Shown: one piece after another, positions 8,132 to 17,866 of the stretch
Layout of the letters: each line of letters begins with the position of its first letter
Numbering within the stretch: position 1 is the first letter of the stretch
Assembly: GCA_038237665.1 (NCBI GenBank)
Contig: JBBRYK010000017.1
Location: 1 to 43,404 of the forward strand
Source: JBBRYK01 sp038237665
GTDB taxonomy: Bacteria > Actinomycetota > Thermoleophilia > Gaiellales > Gaiellaceae
Length of the DNA: 43,404 bases
Direction: 5' to 3'
Position numbers and translations under genes: made by a program
Notes under the pieces: generated by a model
What the model was told of the DNA's origin: nothing
Seen by the model: only the letters and a program-made list of their open reading frames with translations
Database searches by the model: none

Positions 8132-8466
8132 TCGGGCAGCCCTCGAAAGCGTCCGCCGAGGATGTGCCAGTGCAGGTGGAAAACCGTCTGCCCCGCACCG
8201 GGCCCGACGAAGACCATCAGCCGGTACTCCTCGAGACCCGCCTTCGCCGCCGTGTCGGCGACGAAGTCGAGCATCCGCTTGGCCTCCTCGGCCGAGAGCT
8301 CACCGATGTCGCGGAACGAGTCGAGATGCCGCTCCGGGATGACGAGCAGATGCGTGTCGGCTTTCGGGGCGATGTCCTCGATGGCGATGAACCCCTCGGT
8401 CCGGTTGACGATCGTCGCGGGCAGGTTCCCTTCGACGATCCGGCAGAAGATGCAATCGTCAGGCAG
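8128..8466 (-). CDS. HIT-family nucleotide-binding hydrolase
   Basis: A 112-residue histidine-triad protein, related to enzymes that hydrolyse nucleotide phosphoramidates. It has DDCIFCRIVEG at the N-terminus with a CxxC metal-type motif, APKADTHLLVIPERH, and the catalytic triad segment HLHWHILGG. No ATG, GTG or TTG fits the family's N-terminus. The CTG at 8466-8464 does, and it is preceded by GAGGGG at 7 nt spacing, so I take CTG as the start. The gene begins inside the last codons of mtaB and ends in an ATGA overlap with yqeY. Confidence 0.88.
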   Translation of the reverse strand: MPDDCIFCRIVEGNLPATIVNRTEGFIAIEDIAPKADTHLLVIPERHLDSFRDIGELSAEEAKRMLDFVADTAAKAGLEEYRLMVFVGPGAGQTVFHLHWHILGGRFRGLPE

Positions 8467-9649
8467 CGAGAATCCCCTCGTCGGTGACGGCTCCCGCGCG
8501 TACGTGGACGAGGTCGCCAACCGGCGCGTCGACGAGCCACGGCGAGTAGTCATCGCCGTAGCCGCGACCGGGGCGATCGACGAGGACCACATCCTCCCCG
8601 CCGAGCTTCGCACGCCACCGCCTCTGGCAAGCGTCGTGCGAGCGCGCCCGGAGGCGCGCGCTCCGCTCCTTCTTGACTGCGGGCTCGACAGGATCGTGGC
8701 CGTCCGTCGCCGTCCCCGGACGGGGCGAATAGGGGAAGACGTGGACCTTCGTGATGCCCGCCCGCTCGACGACCGCAAGCGTCTGCCGGAATGCGGCTTC
8801 ATCCTCGTTCGGGAAGCCGACGATCACGTCGGTTGTGAGATTGAAGTCGGTCAGCTTCTCGATCCGGCGCAGGTACGTCGCAGCCGTGTAGCGGCGCCCC
8901 ATGGCTCGCAGAACCCCGTCGTCGCCGGACTGGAGTGGAACGTGCAGGTGCGGGGAGACTCCCGGGGTATCGCGAAGCGCAGCGACCAGCTCGTCGTCGA
9001 CGTGGTTGACCTCGACCGAGGAGAGCCGGAGCCGGGCGAGGCCGGAAATCACGCCCGCCTCGCGGACGAGCCGGGGCAGCCCGTAGCCTGCGGCCCGATC
9101 GCGGTAGCAGCCGAGGTTGATGCCGGTGAGGACGACTTCACGGTGCCCCTGCCGAACGCGCCGGCGAATCTCGCTCAGGACCGCGTCCGCCGGGCGGCTT
9201 CGAGACGCCCCACGCACGAGCGGGATGACACAGAAGCTACACGAGAAGCTGCAGCCGTCCTGGACCTTCACGAACGCGCGAACCCGATCGAGCCGGTGAT
9301 CGGCCCGGACACAGGCCAGCGCGCCGAGGTCATCCGCAATCGCCCCGGCCGTCTCTTCGCTCCGGCGCCGAACGACGACGACGTTCTCCGGAAGCCCGGC
9401 GAACGCATCGCCGGCCAGATTGGCCCCACAACCGGTGACGTACACGCGCGCGTGCGTGCGCGCGGCGCGCGCCGCCGCCTGGCGGGACTTGCGGATGGCC
9501 TCGTGGGTGACGCAGCAGGTATTGACGATCGCAGCGTCACCCGTACCCGACCGCTCCTCATGCCCATCGTCCAGCAGGCGCTCGCGAACCTCCTGAACGT
9601 CGGCATGCGAGACCTTGCAGCCCAGAAAGCGCACGGAGAACGTCGCCAC
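8459..9649 (-). CDS. mtaB: tRNA t6A methylthiotransferase MtaB
   Basis: A 396-residue radical-SAM enzyme that adds a methylthio group to t6A37 of tRNA. Three N-terminal cysteines for the auxiliary iron-sulfur cluster are in FLGCKVSHAD (Cys11), NTCCVT (Cys45) and VTGCGAN (Cys74). The radical-SAM motif CSFSCSFC is at 133-140. GCKVSHAD favours MtaB over MiaB or RimO. The C-terminal 60 residues fit a TRAM RNA-binding domain. The start is GTG 9649, with TAGAGT 9 nt upstream overlapping the prmA stop, so an extra internal promoter is possible. Confidence 0.93.
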   Translation of the reverse strand: MATFSVRFLGCKVSHADVQEVRERLLDDGHEERSGTGDAAIVNTCCVTHEAIRKSRQAAARAARTHARVYVTGCGANLAGDAFAGLPENVVVVRRRSEETAGAIADDLGALACVRADHRLDRVRAFVKVQDGCSFSCSFCVIPLVRGASRSRPADAVLSEIRRRVRQGHREVVLTGINLGCYRDRAAGYGLPRLVREAGVISGLARLRLSSVEVNHVDDELVAALRDTPGVSPHLHVPLQSGDDGVLRAMGRRYTAATYLRRIEKLTDFNLTTDVIVGFPNEDEAAFRQTLAVVERAGITKVHVFPYSPRPGTATDGHDPVEPAVKKERSARLRARSHDACQRRWRAKLGGEDVVLVDRPGRGYGDDYSPWLVDAPVGDLVHVRAGAVTDEGILAA

Positions 9650-9658
9650 AGCGCGAGA

Positions 9659-9664
9659 ACTCTA
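9659..9664 (-). promoter_or_regulatory. Possible internal -10 box before mtaB
   Basis: TAGAGT on the minus strand; its TAG is also the prmA stop codon. It ends 9 nt before the mtaB GTG. The identical TAGAGT also occurs before cofGH and livG. Confidence 0.3.
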
Positions 9665-10408
9665 ATTGCGCTCGAACATGTCGGCCGCCCAGCCCTCCGA
9701 CGTTCGGCGCTCGATGCGCCGGAATCCCGGCGGCTCGACCTCATCCTCGACTAGGTAGCCCGAGGCGACGAGCAGGGGGGAACGCAATCGCGCCGCAAGC
9801 TGAACGACGGCGTCGGCCGTCATGTTCGCGACGACCAGGTCGGTCGTCGCCGGAGCATCGCCAGAGAAGACATCTCGGAGCTCGACCCCGATTCGAACGC
9901 CGTTACCGGCCGCGTTCGTCTGCGTGGCCTCGATCGCGGCGGGATCGACGTCGATCGCCGTCACCGCTGAGAACCCGAGCTTCGCCGCTGCGATCGCGAG
10001 CACGCCGGAGCCGCAACCGACGTCGAGAAGGCTTCCTCGATCGACGTCGAGCAGGAACTCGAGGCAGAGCCGGGTCGTCGCATGCGCACCCGTCCCGAAG
10101 GCACGGCCGGGGTCGATCACGACCGCGGTCGCGCCGGGCACCGCATCGAGCCAGGGCGGCCCGACCCAGAGGTGCCCGACCGCCACGCCGCGGTGAAACT
10201 CGCGCCAGCGGTCCGCCCAATCCTCGGCAAACTCTGCGACCGAGACCTGACCAAATGCGACTCGCGCCTGCTCGCCGCGCTCGGCGTCGGTATAGGCAGC
10301 GAGCTCGAGCGCTCCCTCGAGCTCGCGCTCCTCGAAACCCTCGGGGAACAACTCGATCATCGTTGCCCGCGCCTCCTCGCCCCGGTCGAGCGGAACGCGA
10401 ACGGCCAC
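9662..10408 (-). CDS. prmA: Ribosomal protein L11 methyltransferase
   Basis: A 248-residue SAM-dependent methyltransferase that modifies ribosomal protein L11. The PrmA-specific segments are VIDPGRAFGTGAHATTRLCLEFL and the SAM-binding motif LLDVGCGSGVLAIAAAKLG, followed by AIDVDPAAIEATQTNA and LVVANMTADAVVQLA. It is shorter than E. coli PrmA (about 290) in the N-terminal substrate-recognition region. The GTG at 10408 is used, 11 nt after dnaJ; ATG at codon 17 is an alternative. The 16S methyltransferase gene rsmE, often adjacent in this cluster, is absent here. Confidence 0.9.
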   Translation of the reverse strand: MAVRVPLDRGEEARATMIELFPEGFEERELEGALELAAYTDAERGEQARVAFGQVSVAEFAEDWADRWREFHRGVAVGHLWVGPPWLDAVPGATAVVIDPGRAFGTGAHATTRLCLEFLLDVDRGSLLDVGCGSGVLAIAAAKLGFSAVTAIDVDPAAIEATQTNAAGNGVRIGVELRDVFSGDAPATTDLVVANMTADAVVQLAARLRSPLLVASGYLVEDEVEPPGFRRIERRTSEGWAADMFERN

Positions 10409-10419
10409 GCGCTTGATGC

Positions 10420-11535
10420 TCAGCGGAAGGCGCTTTTCAGCTTCTCGAAGAAGCCTTCGTCGCCGCGGTACGCATCCTGGTCGATTCCGCTCTCGAAGTC
10501 CTCCAGCGCCCGCCGCTGCTCGTCGGTCAGGCGCCTGGGGATCGCCACGTTGACAAGGACCCGCTGGTCGCCCCGTCCGAAACCCTGGAGCACGGGCAGG
10601 CCGAGGCCCCGCAGGACGACGAGCTCACCGGGCTGCGTGCCCGGCTCGAAGCGAAGCTCCTGCTCGCCCTCCAGGGTCGGAATCGTCAGCGTCGTGCCGA
10701 GCGCCGCCTGCGTCATCGTCAGGTCGACGGTGGAGAAGATGTCGTTGCCCTCGCGAACGAAGCGCGGATCCGGCTTGACGCGAACGAGCACGTAGAGGTC
10801 GCCGGCACGGCCGCCCGGCTGCCCCGAGTGCCCCTCACCCGTGAGCCGGATGCGCTGACCGTCGTGAATCCCGGGAGGGACCTCGACCTGCAGAGCCCGC
10901 TCCTCGAGGACGAGGCCGGCCCGGTCACAGGCCGGGCACGGCTCTGCGATCACCTGTCCAGCGCCCTGGCAACGGGGACAGGCCTGGGTGCGGACGAACT
11001 CGCCGAAGACGCTCCGTGAGACCTGTTGGAGGCGGCCGGCCCCGCCGCACGTCTCGCAGGTGACGGGCGAGGTACCCGGCTTCGCTCCGTTGCCGCCGCA
11101 GGTCGAGCAGCCCACGGCGACCTGGAAAGGCACCTCTCGGGTCGTCCCTCGAGCGGCGTCCGCGAGCTCGATCTCGATCTCCGCGGCGATGTCGCCGCCG
11201 CGGCCGCCGCCGCGAGCGCCGACGCCGAAGAGATCGTCGCCGAAGAATGCCGAGAAGAGGTCCGTCAGGCTGCCGAAGTCGAAGGAGCTCGGGCGGAAGC
11301 CCCCGCTGCGGAGGCCGGAGTGCCCGAAGCGGTCGTAGAGCTCCCGCGTCTCCCGCTTGGAGAGCACCTCGTAGGCCTCGACGACCTCTCTGAAGCGAGC
11401 CTCGGCATCGGGAGCCTCCGAGACGTCCGGGTGCAGCTCCCGGGCGAGCCGCCGGAAAGCCTTCTTGATCTCGGTCTCGTCCGCACCGCGGGAGACGCCG
11501 AGAACCTCGTATAGGTCGCGCTCGGTCGTCGCCAT
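10420..11535 (-). CDS. dnaJ: Chaperone protein DnaJ
   Basis: A 371-residue type I Hsp40 cochaperone that stimulates DnaK. The J domain has YEVLGVSRGA and HPD at 35-37. A glycine/phenylalanine linker (FGSLTDLFSAFFGDDLFG) follows, then four zinc-finger modules: CSTCGGNG, CETCGGAG, CPRCQGAG and CPACDRAG. The last is divergent, lacking the usual CxxCxGxG glycine. The substrate-binding domains follow. The ATG at 11535 is chosen because the J domain begins there; the longer upstream reading is the antisense of hrcA. hrcA lies 22 nt upstream, as in many Gram-positive heat-shock clusters. Confidence 0.95.
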   Translation of the reverse strand: MATTERDLYEVLGVSRGADETEIKKAFRRLARELHPDVSEAPDAEARFREVVEAYEVLSKRETRELYDRFGHSGLRSGGFRPSSFDFGSLTDLFSAFFGDDLFGVGARGGGRGGDIAAEIEIELADAARGTTREVPFQVAVGCSTCGGNGAKPGTSPVTCETCGGAGRLQQVSRSVFGEFVRTQACPRCQGAGQVIAEPCPACDRAGLVLEERALQVEVPPGIHDGQRIRLTGEGHSGQPGGRAGDLYVLVRVKPDPRFVREGNDIFSTVDLTMTQAALGTTLTIPTLEGEQELRFEPGTQPGELVVLRGLGLPVLQGFGRGDQRVLVNVAIPRRLTDEQRRALEDFESGIDQDAYRGDEGFFEKLKSAFR

Positions 11536-11542
11536 TCGTCTT

Positions 11543-11548
11543 AGGGTA
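11543..11548 (-). promoter_or_regulatory. Probable -10 box of dnaJ, leaderless spacing
   Basis: TACCCT on the minus strand ends 7 nt before the dnaJ ATG, inside the 22-nt gap after hrcA. It would allow dnaJ transcription independent of hrcA. Confidence 0.4.
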
Positions 11549-11557
11549 CTGAGCGGG

Positions 11558-12598
11558 TCAGTTCTCCCCGTAGATCCCCTCGAGGAAGCGCGAGAGCTCA
11601 TGGGCGGCACCCCGGACCGACCTGATCGCCTTGTCGTAGTCCATCCGCAACGGCCCGACGAGGCTGACGGCGCCGAGTGACTGGTTGAGCAGGCCGTACG
11701 AGGCGCCGACGACCGACAGCTCGCGGACTTCGGGCATCGCGAGCTCGTCGCCGACACGCACGAACGGACGGAGAGGCTCCATCGAGCGTGCGAGCAGGTC
11801 CATGAGTGCCGCGCGCCGCTCGAGCATCTCCATCAGCCTGCGGTAGGTCCCGAGCTCCTCGTCACGGAGCTCCTCCAGCAGGCCGGCGGCTCCGCCGACG
11901 ACGATCCGCTGCTCTCCCCGCGCAGCCTCGGCGAAGGCCGGCCGCAGCTGCGACAGGAACACCCGCTCGCGCTCGTCCAGGGCGGGGTCGTCGAAGCAGC
12001 GCCGCAAAACGGTGATCCCGAGCCAGCGGCCCACCAGCCGCTCGGTCAGGTACTGCGCGGCCCAGTTGACGAGCCCGGGGTCGAGCGCCTCGGGGAACAC
12101 CGCGCTATGGGAGCTGACCCCGCCCGTCGAGGTGATGACCACGACCATGACGACCCGCGGTTGGATCGAGAGCACCTCCACGTGCCGGACCGAGGCGGTC
12201 TGGAGCGGCGGCGCCGAAGCGAGCGCGAGCAACCGCGTCACCTGGGCGAGCATCTCCGTCGTCGTCCGCAGGGCGGCCTCGACCTCGTTCCGGGCGGCGC
12301 TGAAGTCGAGAGGCAGCACCTGAGGCTTGGGCTCGAGCCGGTCGAGCAACTCGTCCACGTAGACGCGGTAGCCACGCTCGGTCGGGACCCGACCCGCCGA
12401 GGTATGTGGGTGCGTCAGGAATCCCTGCCGCTCCAGCTCGGAGAGCTCCGCCCGGACCGTGGACGAGGAAACGCCCATCCCGCTCCGCTCGACGAGCGAC
12501 TTGGAGCCGACGGGCTGCCCCGTGGCGACGTACTCCTCCACGACGGCGCGGAGGATCTCGCGCTGGCGGATAGTGGTTTCGTCCATTGCTTTACTCAT
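11558..12598 (-). CDS. hrcA: Heat-inducible transcription repressor HrcA
   Basis: A 346-residue repressor of heat-shock genes that binds the CIRCE operator and responds to GroEL. The N-terminal winged helix-turn-helix reads IRQREILRAVVEEYVATGQPVGS, VERSGMGVSSSTVRAELSELERQGFL and HPHTSAGRVPTERGYR. The C-terminal part ends in VGPLRMDYDKAIRSV, typical of the family. The start is ATG 12598; a second ATG four codons on (12586) is possible. No CIRCE inverted repeat (TTAGCACTC-N9-GAGTGCTAA) was seen before hrcA or dnaJ, so its targets are probably elsewhere. Confidence 0.94.
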   Translation of the reverse strand: MSKAMDETTIRQREILRAVVEEYVATGQPVGSKSLVERSGMGVSSSTVRAELSELERQGFLTHPHTSAGRVPTERGYRVYVDELLDRLEPKPQVLPLDFSAARNEVEAALRTTTEMLAQVTRLLALASAPPLQTASVRHVEVLSIQPRVVMVVVITSTGGVSSHSAVFPEALDPGLVNWAAQYLTERLVGRWLGITVLRRCFDDPALDERERVFLSQLRPAFAEAARGEQRIVVGGAAGLLEELRDEELGTYRRLMEMLERRAALMDLLARSMEPLRPFVRVGDELAMPEVRELSVVGASYGLLNQSLGAVSLVGPLRMDYDKAIRSVRGAAHELSRFLEGIYGEN

Positions 12599-12615
12599 GC
12601 CGTTTTGCAGCGATT

Positions 12616-13730
12616 TTACGCAAGGAGCTCGACCGTCACCCCGCCGCCGACGAAGCGTCCCCGCGCGGTCAGCGTCAGCGTCCTTGCAGCCTTTCCGAAC
12701 CGGGCGAGACCCAGCCCCTCGAGCCTCCGTGCGGCGCCGAGGTCGATCGCGTCGCCGACCTCGGCCAGCGACAGCGGCTCGTCGAGCCGCAGGCCGAGCA
12801 TCAGCCGCTCGCGCCGCCGGACCTCGTCCGGCAGCTGCTCGAGCTCGCGCGGGGGACGATGCCCCCGCCCGAGGGCACGGAGGTACTCGGCCAGGCGGGG
12901 GGTGTTCCGCAGCCGCTCGGCCCCGAGGGTCGAGACCGCCCCGATCCCGACCCCGAGGTAGTCGCGACCGAGCCAGTAGGCGAGGTTGTGCCCCGACCGG
13001 AGGTCGCGTCCTCCGGCCTCCTCGCGGCAGAAGTTCGCGGTCTCGTACCAGCGGTAGCCCTCAGCAGTCAGCCGTGCGACGACCTGCTCGAAGTACCCCT
13101 CCATCGCGCCGGCCTGCCGCCGGAGCTCGGCTCCATGGGCATGCGTGAACCGCGTGCCGGGCTTCGCCTCGAGCTCGTAACAGGAAAGGTGCTCCGGCCC
13201 GAGCGCCAGCGCTTCGCTCAGATCCGCCTCGAGGTCGGCGGCACTCTGGCCGGGAATCCCGTAGATGAGGTCGAGGGAGAGGTTGTCGATACCGGCAACA
13301 CGAAAAGCGTGGGCCGCGCGGCGGACGTCCTCGGGCTGGGCGGACCGCTCGAGCGTTTGGAGCAGGTGCGGCTGGAAGCTCTGCGCCCCGAGCGACACCC
13401 GGTTCACGCCGCAATCGACGAGTAGGCTCACCAACGCCGGCGTAACCGTCTCCGGATTCGCCTCGACCGTCACCTCACTTGCGCGAGGCAGGGCGCGAAG
13501 GAGACGCTCGAGCGCGCGAGGCTCGGTGAAGGTCGGGGTTCCGCCTCCGATGAAGACGGTCTCGAGCTCGTCGGCGAGACACCCGCTCTCTAGTTCGAGC
13601 TCGGTCAGGACGGCGTGCACGTAGACGTCGTGCTGGTCCGACCGCCCGACGAGGGTGACGAAATCGCAATAGCCGCAACGGTGGGCGCAGAACGGCAGGT
13701 GAACATAGAGGTGGCGAACGCCGTGCGTGC

Positions 13731-13734
<4 letters not shown>
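12616..13734 (-). CDS. hemW: Heme chaperone HemW (radical SAM, HemN-like)
   Basis: A 372-residue radical-SAM family protein thought to deliver heme, historically misannotated as coproporphyrinogen oxidase. The cluster motif CAHRCGYC gives Cys16, Cys20 and Cys23. Next come ETVFIGGGTPT, NRVSLGAQSF and LDLIYGIPGQ, then a C-terminal HemN-type domain (LMLGLRLDEPLSL). The motif is CxxxCxxC followed by a non-Cys residue, which separates HemW from true HemN. GTG 13734 overlaps the lepA stop as GTGA, and the hrcA-lepA neighbourhood is typical for HemW in Gram-positive bacteria. Confidence 0.93.
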
Positions 13735-15518
<1,784 letters not shown>

Positions 15519-15560
15519 GGCTAGCCGCCGATCGTAGCTCGGCTCTCTTCCGCAACCGCA

Positions 15561-15594
15561 GTGGCCGTCCCGGTCACGCGCGAGACCGGGCCAC
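15561..15594 (-). terminator. Hairpin between murJ and lepA, possible terminator
   Basis: On the plus strand GTGG...CCAC encloses CCCGGTC(69-75)...GACCGGG(84-90) of 155xx, giving a 7-bp perfect inner stem and a 4-bp outer stem with an 8-nt loop. It begins 4 nt after the murJ stop. There is no T-run on the minus strand, so it would be a weak or U-less terminator, or an mRNA 3'-end stabiliser. Confidence 0.4.
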
Positions 15595-15597
15595 CGG

Positions 15598-17172
15598 CTA
15601 TGCGCGCCGGAAGCGCGCTCGCAGCGACAGGAGGGCCTGCAGCTCGCGGACTCCCAGCAGACGACACGCAGCCAGGTACACGGCGGTGCCTGCTGTGAGC
15701 GCGGTCAGCACGGAGATCAGCTGGCCGCCCAGCGACCGGCCCGCGGCTGCGTCGAGCCCGTACCAGACCCCGTAGGAAACGCCCGCCAGGGCGACAGAGG
15801 CAAGGACGATCAGTCCGGTGGCTCGCGCGGTCTCGGTCAGCTCCATCCGCTCGAGCCGGCGCCGGAGAAGCAACAGGAGCGCGGCCGTCCCCGCGATGTT
15901 GACGATCGAAGTGGCAAGCGGAATCCCCCAGGTGCCGAACCGGTAGAACGCTCCGTCGAGCGCCGCGTTCAGCAGCAGGTTGCCGAGCGCGACCGCGGTC
16001 GGGATCCAGTTCGACTGGAGGCTGAAGAAGGCCCGGTTGAGCATCAGCATCATCCCGTTGAACGTCAGCCCGGCAGCGAAGCCGGCCAGGGCGCCAGCGA
16101 CCACCGGCGTCTGGTTCGGCTCGAAGTGGCCACGCTGGTAGACGAGCCGGACGATTGGCTCGGCGAGCACTGCGCTCGCCACGCTTGCCGGAACGAGCAG
16201 GAACGCGATCTGGCGCAGCCCGAGGCCGACCGTCCGACGAAAGCCGTCGTCGTCACCACGCGCAGCCAGGCGGGACAGGGACGGGAAGAGCACCGTTGCA
16301 ACGGCGACCGAGAACATCCCCTGCGGGAGCATGTAGATGCGGAACGCCTTGTCGATCGCGTTCGGCGCCAGCAGGGGGTCGATCAACCTCGAGGCGAAGA
16401 GCGAATCGACGACCGCGTTGAAGTTGATCAGGCCAAGCCCGAGGGTGACCGGAACCATCAGCGCAAGGACCCGTCTGACCGCCGGGTCGCGCCAGTCGAG
16501 CACGAGTTGCAGGCGCCCGTCGAGGCCGCGTAACCAGGGGAGCGGCAGGAGCAGCTGCAGGAGCGTCCCCGCCACGATCGAGATCGCGTAGACGTAGAGC
16601 TTCGTGTCCATCGAATCCGCCTGCGGCACGCCGATGACGAGACCGGCGATGATCGCCAGGTTCCAGAAGACCGGCGTCAGCGCCGGAACCGTGAATTCCT
16701 CGTAGCTGTTCAGGATCCCCACGACGATCCCGGTCAAGCCGAGGAGCGCGACGATCGGGAAGAGCACGCGTGATAGGCCCACGGCGAGCGCGCGGTCGCC
16801 GCCGGGGTTCCCGAAAGGCGCCATCACCCACGGTGCGAGCACGATGAAGATCGCCGTCAGCCCTCCGAGGCCGAGCAACATCAGCCAGAAGAGGCTCGAA
16901 GCCACCCGCCAGGCGCGCTTGCGATCGCCTTTCTCGAGCAGCTCGCTGAAGACGGGGACGAACGCCGAAGAAAGGGCGGCGTCGGCGACGAGCGCGCGGA
17001 CGAGGTTCGGGACTTGGAAGGCGACCGTGAACGCGTTGATCCGGCCGGCTGCGCCGAAGTAGTACGCGGCGACGATCTCGCGAACGAGCCCGACGATTCG
17101 AGAGAGCCCGGTGGCGAGCGAGAAGATCGCCGTTGACCAGGCAAGTCGGCGCCCGGCGCCCGGCTCGTCCAC
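15598..17172 (-). CDS. murJ: Lipid II flippase MurJ (MviN)
   Basis: A 524-residue integral membrane protein of the MOP superfamily with about 14 transmembrane helices, carrying lipid II across the membrane for peptidoglycan synthesis. Family features are STAIFSLATGLSRIVGLVREIVAAYYFG at the start (first helix), the segment NAFTVAFQVPNLVRALVADAALSSAFVPVFSE, and NAIDKAFRIYMLPQGMFSVAVATVLFPSLSRLAA. The length is typical and it lacks the large C-terminal cytoplasmic extension of mycobacterial MviN. The GTG at 17172 is 8 nt after a good -10 box (TATACT). Confidence 0.94.
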   Translation of the reverse strand: MDEPGAGRRLAWSTAIFSLATGLSRIVGLVREIVAAYYFGAAGRINAFTVAFQVPNLVRALVADAALSSAFVPVFSELLEKGDRKRAWRVASSLFWLMLLGLGGLTAIFIVLAPWVMAPFGNPGGDRALAVGLSRVLFPIVALLGLTGIVVGILNSYEEFTVPALTPVFWNLAIIAGLVIGVPQADSMDTKLYVYAISIVAGTLLQLLLPLPWLRGLDGRLQLVLDWRDPAVRRVLALMVPVTLGLGLINFNAVVDSLFASRLIDPLLAPNAIDKAFRIYMLPQGMFSVAVATVLFPSLSRLAARGDDDGFRRTVGLGLRQIAFLLVPASVASAVLAEPIVRLVYQRGHFEPNQTPVVAGALAGFAAGLTFNGMMLMLNRAFFSLQSNWIPTAVALGNLLLNAALDGAFYRFGTWGIPLATSIVNIAGTAALLLLLRRRLERMELTETARATGLIVLASVALAGVSYGVWYGLDAAAGRSLGGQLISVLTALTAGTAVYLAACRLLGVRELQALLSLRARFRRA

Positions 17173-17180
17173 GGAGCCCG

Positions 17181-17186
17181 AGTATA
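17181..17186 (-). promoter_or_regulatory. Probable -10 box of murJ, leaderless spacing
   Basis: TATACT on the minus strand, one of the best -10 matches in the window, ends 8 nt before the murJ GTG. A -35-like TTCAGG lies 19 nt further upstream. The spacing implies a leaderless or nearly leaderless mRNA. Confidence 0.5.
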
Positions 17187-17210
17187 GGGAGGCGGCCCGC
17201 GAGCACCTGA

Positions 17211-17525
17211 ACCCCTCGAACGAGTGCCACCGCCACAGACCATCGACCGGCCCGGATCGAGCACTTCGACGCCGAGCGGATCGGTCAGGGAGTGCTTCTC
17301 CGGTGGAAGGCCCAGGCCGACGGCACGACCTTTGGCTACAACGTCTTTCGCCGGGTGGCCGGCCATCGCGTGCGAGTCAACGGGAGCCTGATTCCCTCGG
17401 CCGACGGGCGCGGGCATGTCTACCGGTGGCTGGATCGCACGTCCAACCACAAGGCGCAGTACTGGCTTCAGGTCGTCCGTTCGGACGGCACGCGCAGCTG
17501 GCGAGCCGAGACGATCGCCGTCTGA
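17211..17525 (+). pseudogene. C-terminal fragment with a fibronectin type III-like domain
   Basis: The plus-strand frame reads RIEHFDAERIGQGVLLRWKAQ, GYNVFRRVAGHRVRVN, YRWLDRTSNHKAQYWLQVV and ends in TGA at 17523-17525. This beta-strand pattern (LLRW...GYNVFRR...YWLQVVR) is like the FnIII-type domains of secreted proteins. An in-frame TGA lies at 17208-17210 and no start codon occurs before the GTG at 17292, which is inside the domain. The upstream part of the gene is missing, its place taken by the murJ promoter. I treat it as a remnant; a 77-residue product from 17292 is possible but would lack the first strand. Confidence 0.5.
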
Positions 17526-17554
17526 GGGCCCCCGAGCTTCGGCTGCCGCTTTGC

Positions 17555-17560
17555 TACCAT
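17555..17560 (+). promoter_or_regulatory. Probable -10 box of rpsT
   Basis: TACCAT on the plus strand, 31 nt before the rpsT ATG. Transcription from about 17567 would place the hairpin at 17567-17582 at the very 5' end of the mRNA. No clear -35 box. Confidence 0.4.
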
Positions 17561-17566
17561 CAGCGC

Positions 17567-17587
17567 GCCCGCTACGGCGGGCCTTTT
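17567..17587 (+). promoter_or_regulatory. Hairpin plus T-run in the rpsT leader
   Basis: GCCCGC (17567-17572) pairs with GCGGGC (17577-17582) around a TACG loop, followed by TTTT (17584-17587) and, 4 nt later, the rpsT ATG. It has the form of a small intrinsic terminator placed between promoter and start codon. It could be an attenuator, an S20 autoregulatory site, or the end signal of the decayed gene before it. Confidence 0.45.
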
Positions 17588-17591
17588 CACG

Positions 17592-17855
17592 ATGCCAAAC
17601 ATCAAACAACAGAAACGGCGCGTCCGGATCGCTGCCCGCCAGCGGCTCGAGAACCTGCGCTACCGCTCGACGATCAAGACGCTCATGCGCCGAGTTCAGA
17701 CTGCGGTCGCGGACGGCGATGCTGACACGGTCGCCCGCGAGCACCGCGAGCTCGTTCGCTGGATCGACAAGGCCGCCGCACGCGGTGCGCTGCATCGCAA
17801 CGCGGCAGCCCGCAAGAAGTCACAGGCTGCGCGCGCCGTCGCCGGCAGCTCCTAG
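17592..17855 (+). CDS. rpsT: 30S ribosomal protein S20
   Basis: An 87-residue basic protein with the S20 pattern MPNIKQQKRRVRIAARQRLEN, RSTIKTLMRRV, WIDKAAARGALHRNAAARKKS. S20 binds 16S rRNA early in 30S assembly. The ATG at 17592 is the family start. It is monocistronic on the plus strand, and its stop lies 11 nt from the end of convergent holA. The palindrome GACCGCGGTC (17859-17868) sits between the two. The holA-rpsT neighbourhood is common in bacteria. Confidence 0.96.
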   Translation: MPNIKQQKRRVRIAARQRLENLRYRSTIKTLMRRVQTAVADGDADTVAREHRELVRWIDKAAARGALHRNAAARKKSQAARAVAGSS

Positions 17856-17866
17856 ACCGACCGCGG

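Noticed and set aside
7562..9754. A 730-codon plus-strand frame
   Set aside because: It lies antisense to phoH upstream sequence, yqeY, HIT and mtaB. Its composition is that of GC-rich shadow frames and it has no recognisable domain.
12599..12615. CIRCE operator before hrcA
   Set aside because: No TTAGCACTC/GAGTGCTAA pair in the 17-nt gap, in the hemW end, or before dnaJ.
17208..17210. TGA before the fibronectin-like fragment as a recoded codon
   Set aside because: Sequence before it in this frame is unrelated and overlaps the murJ promoter; there is no cysteine-like context.
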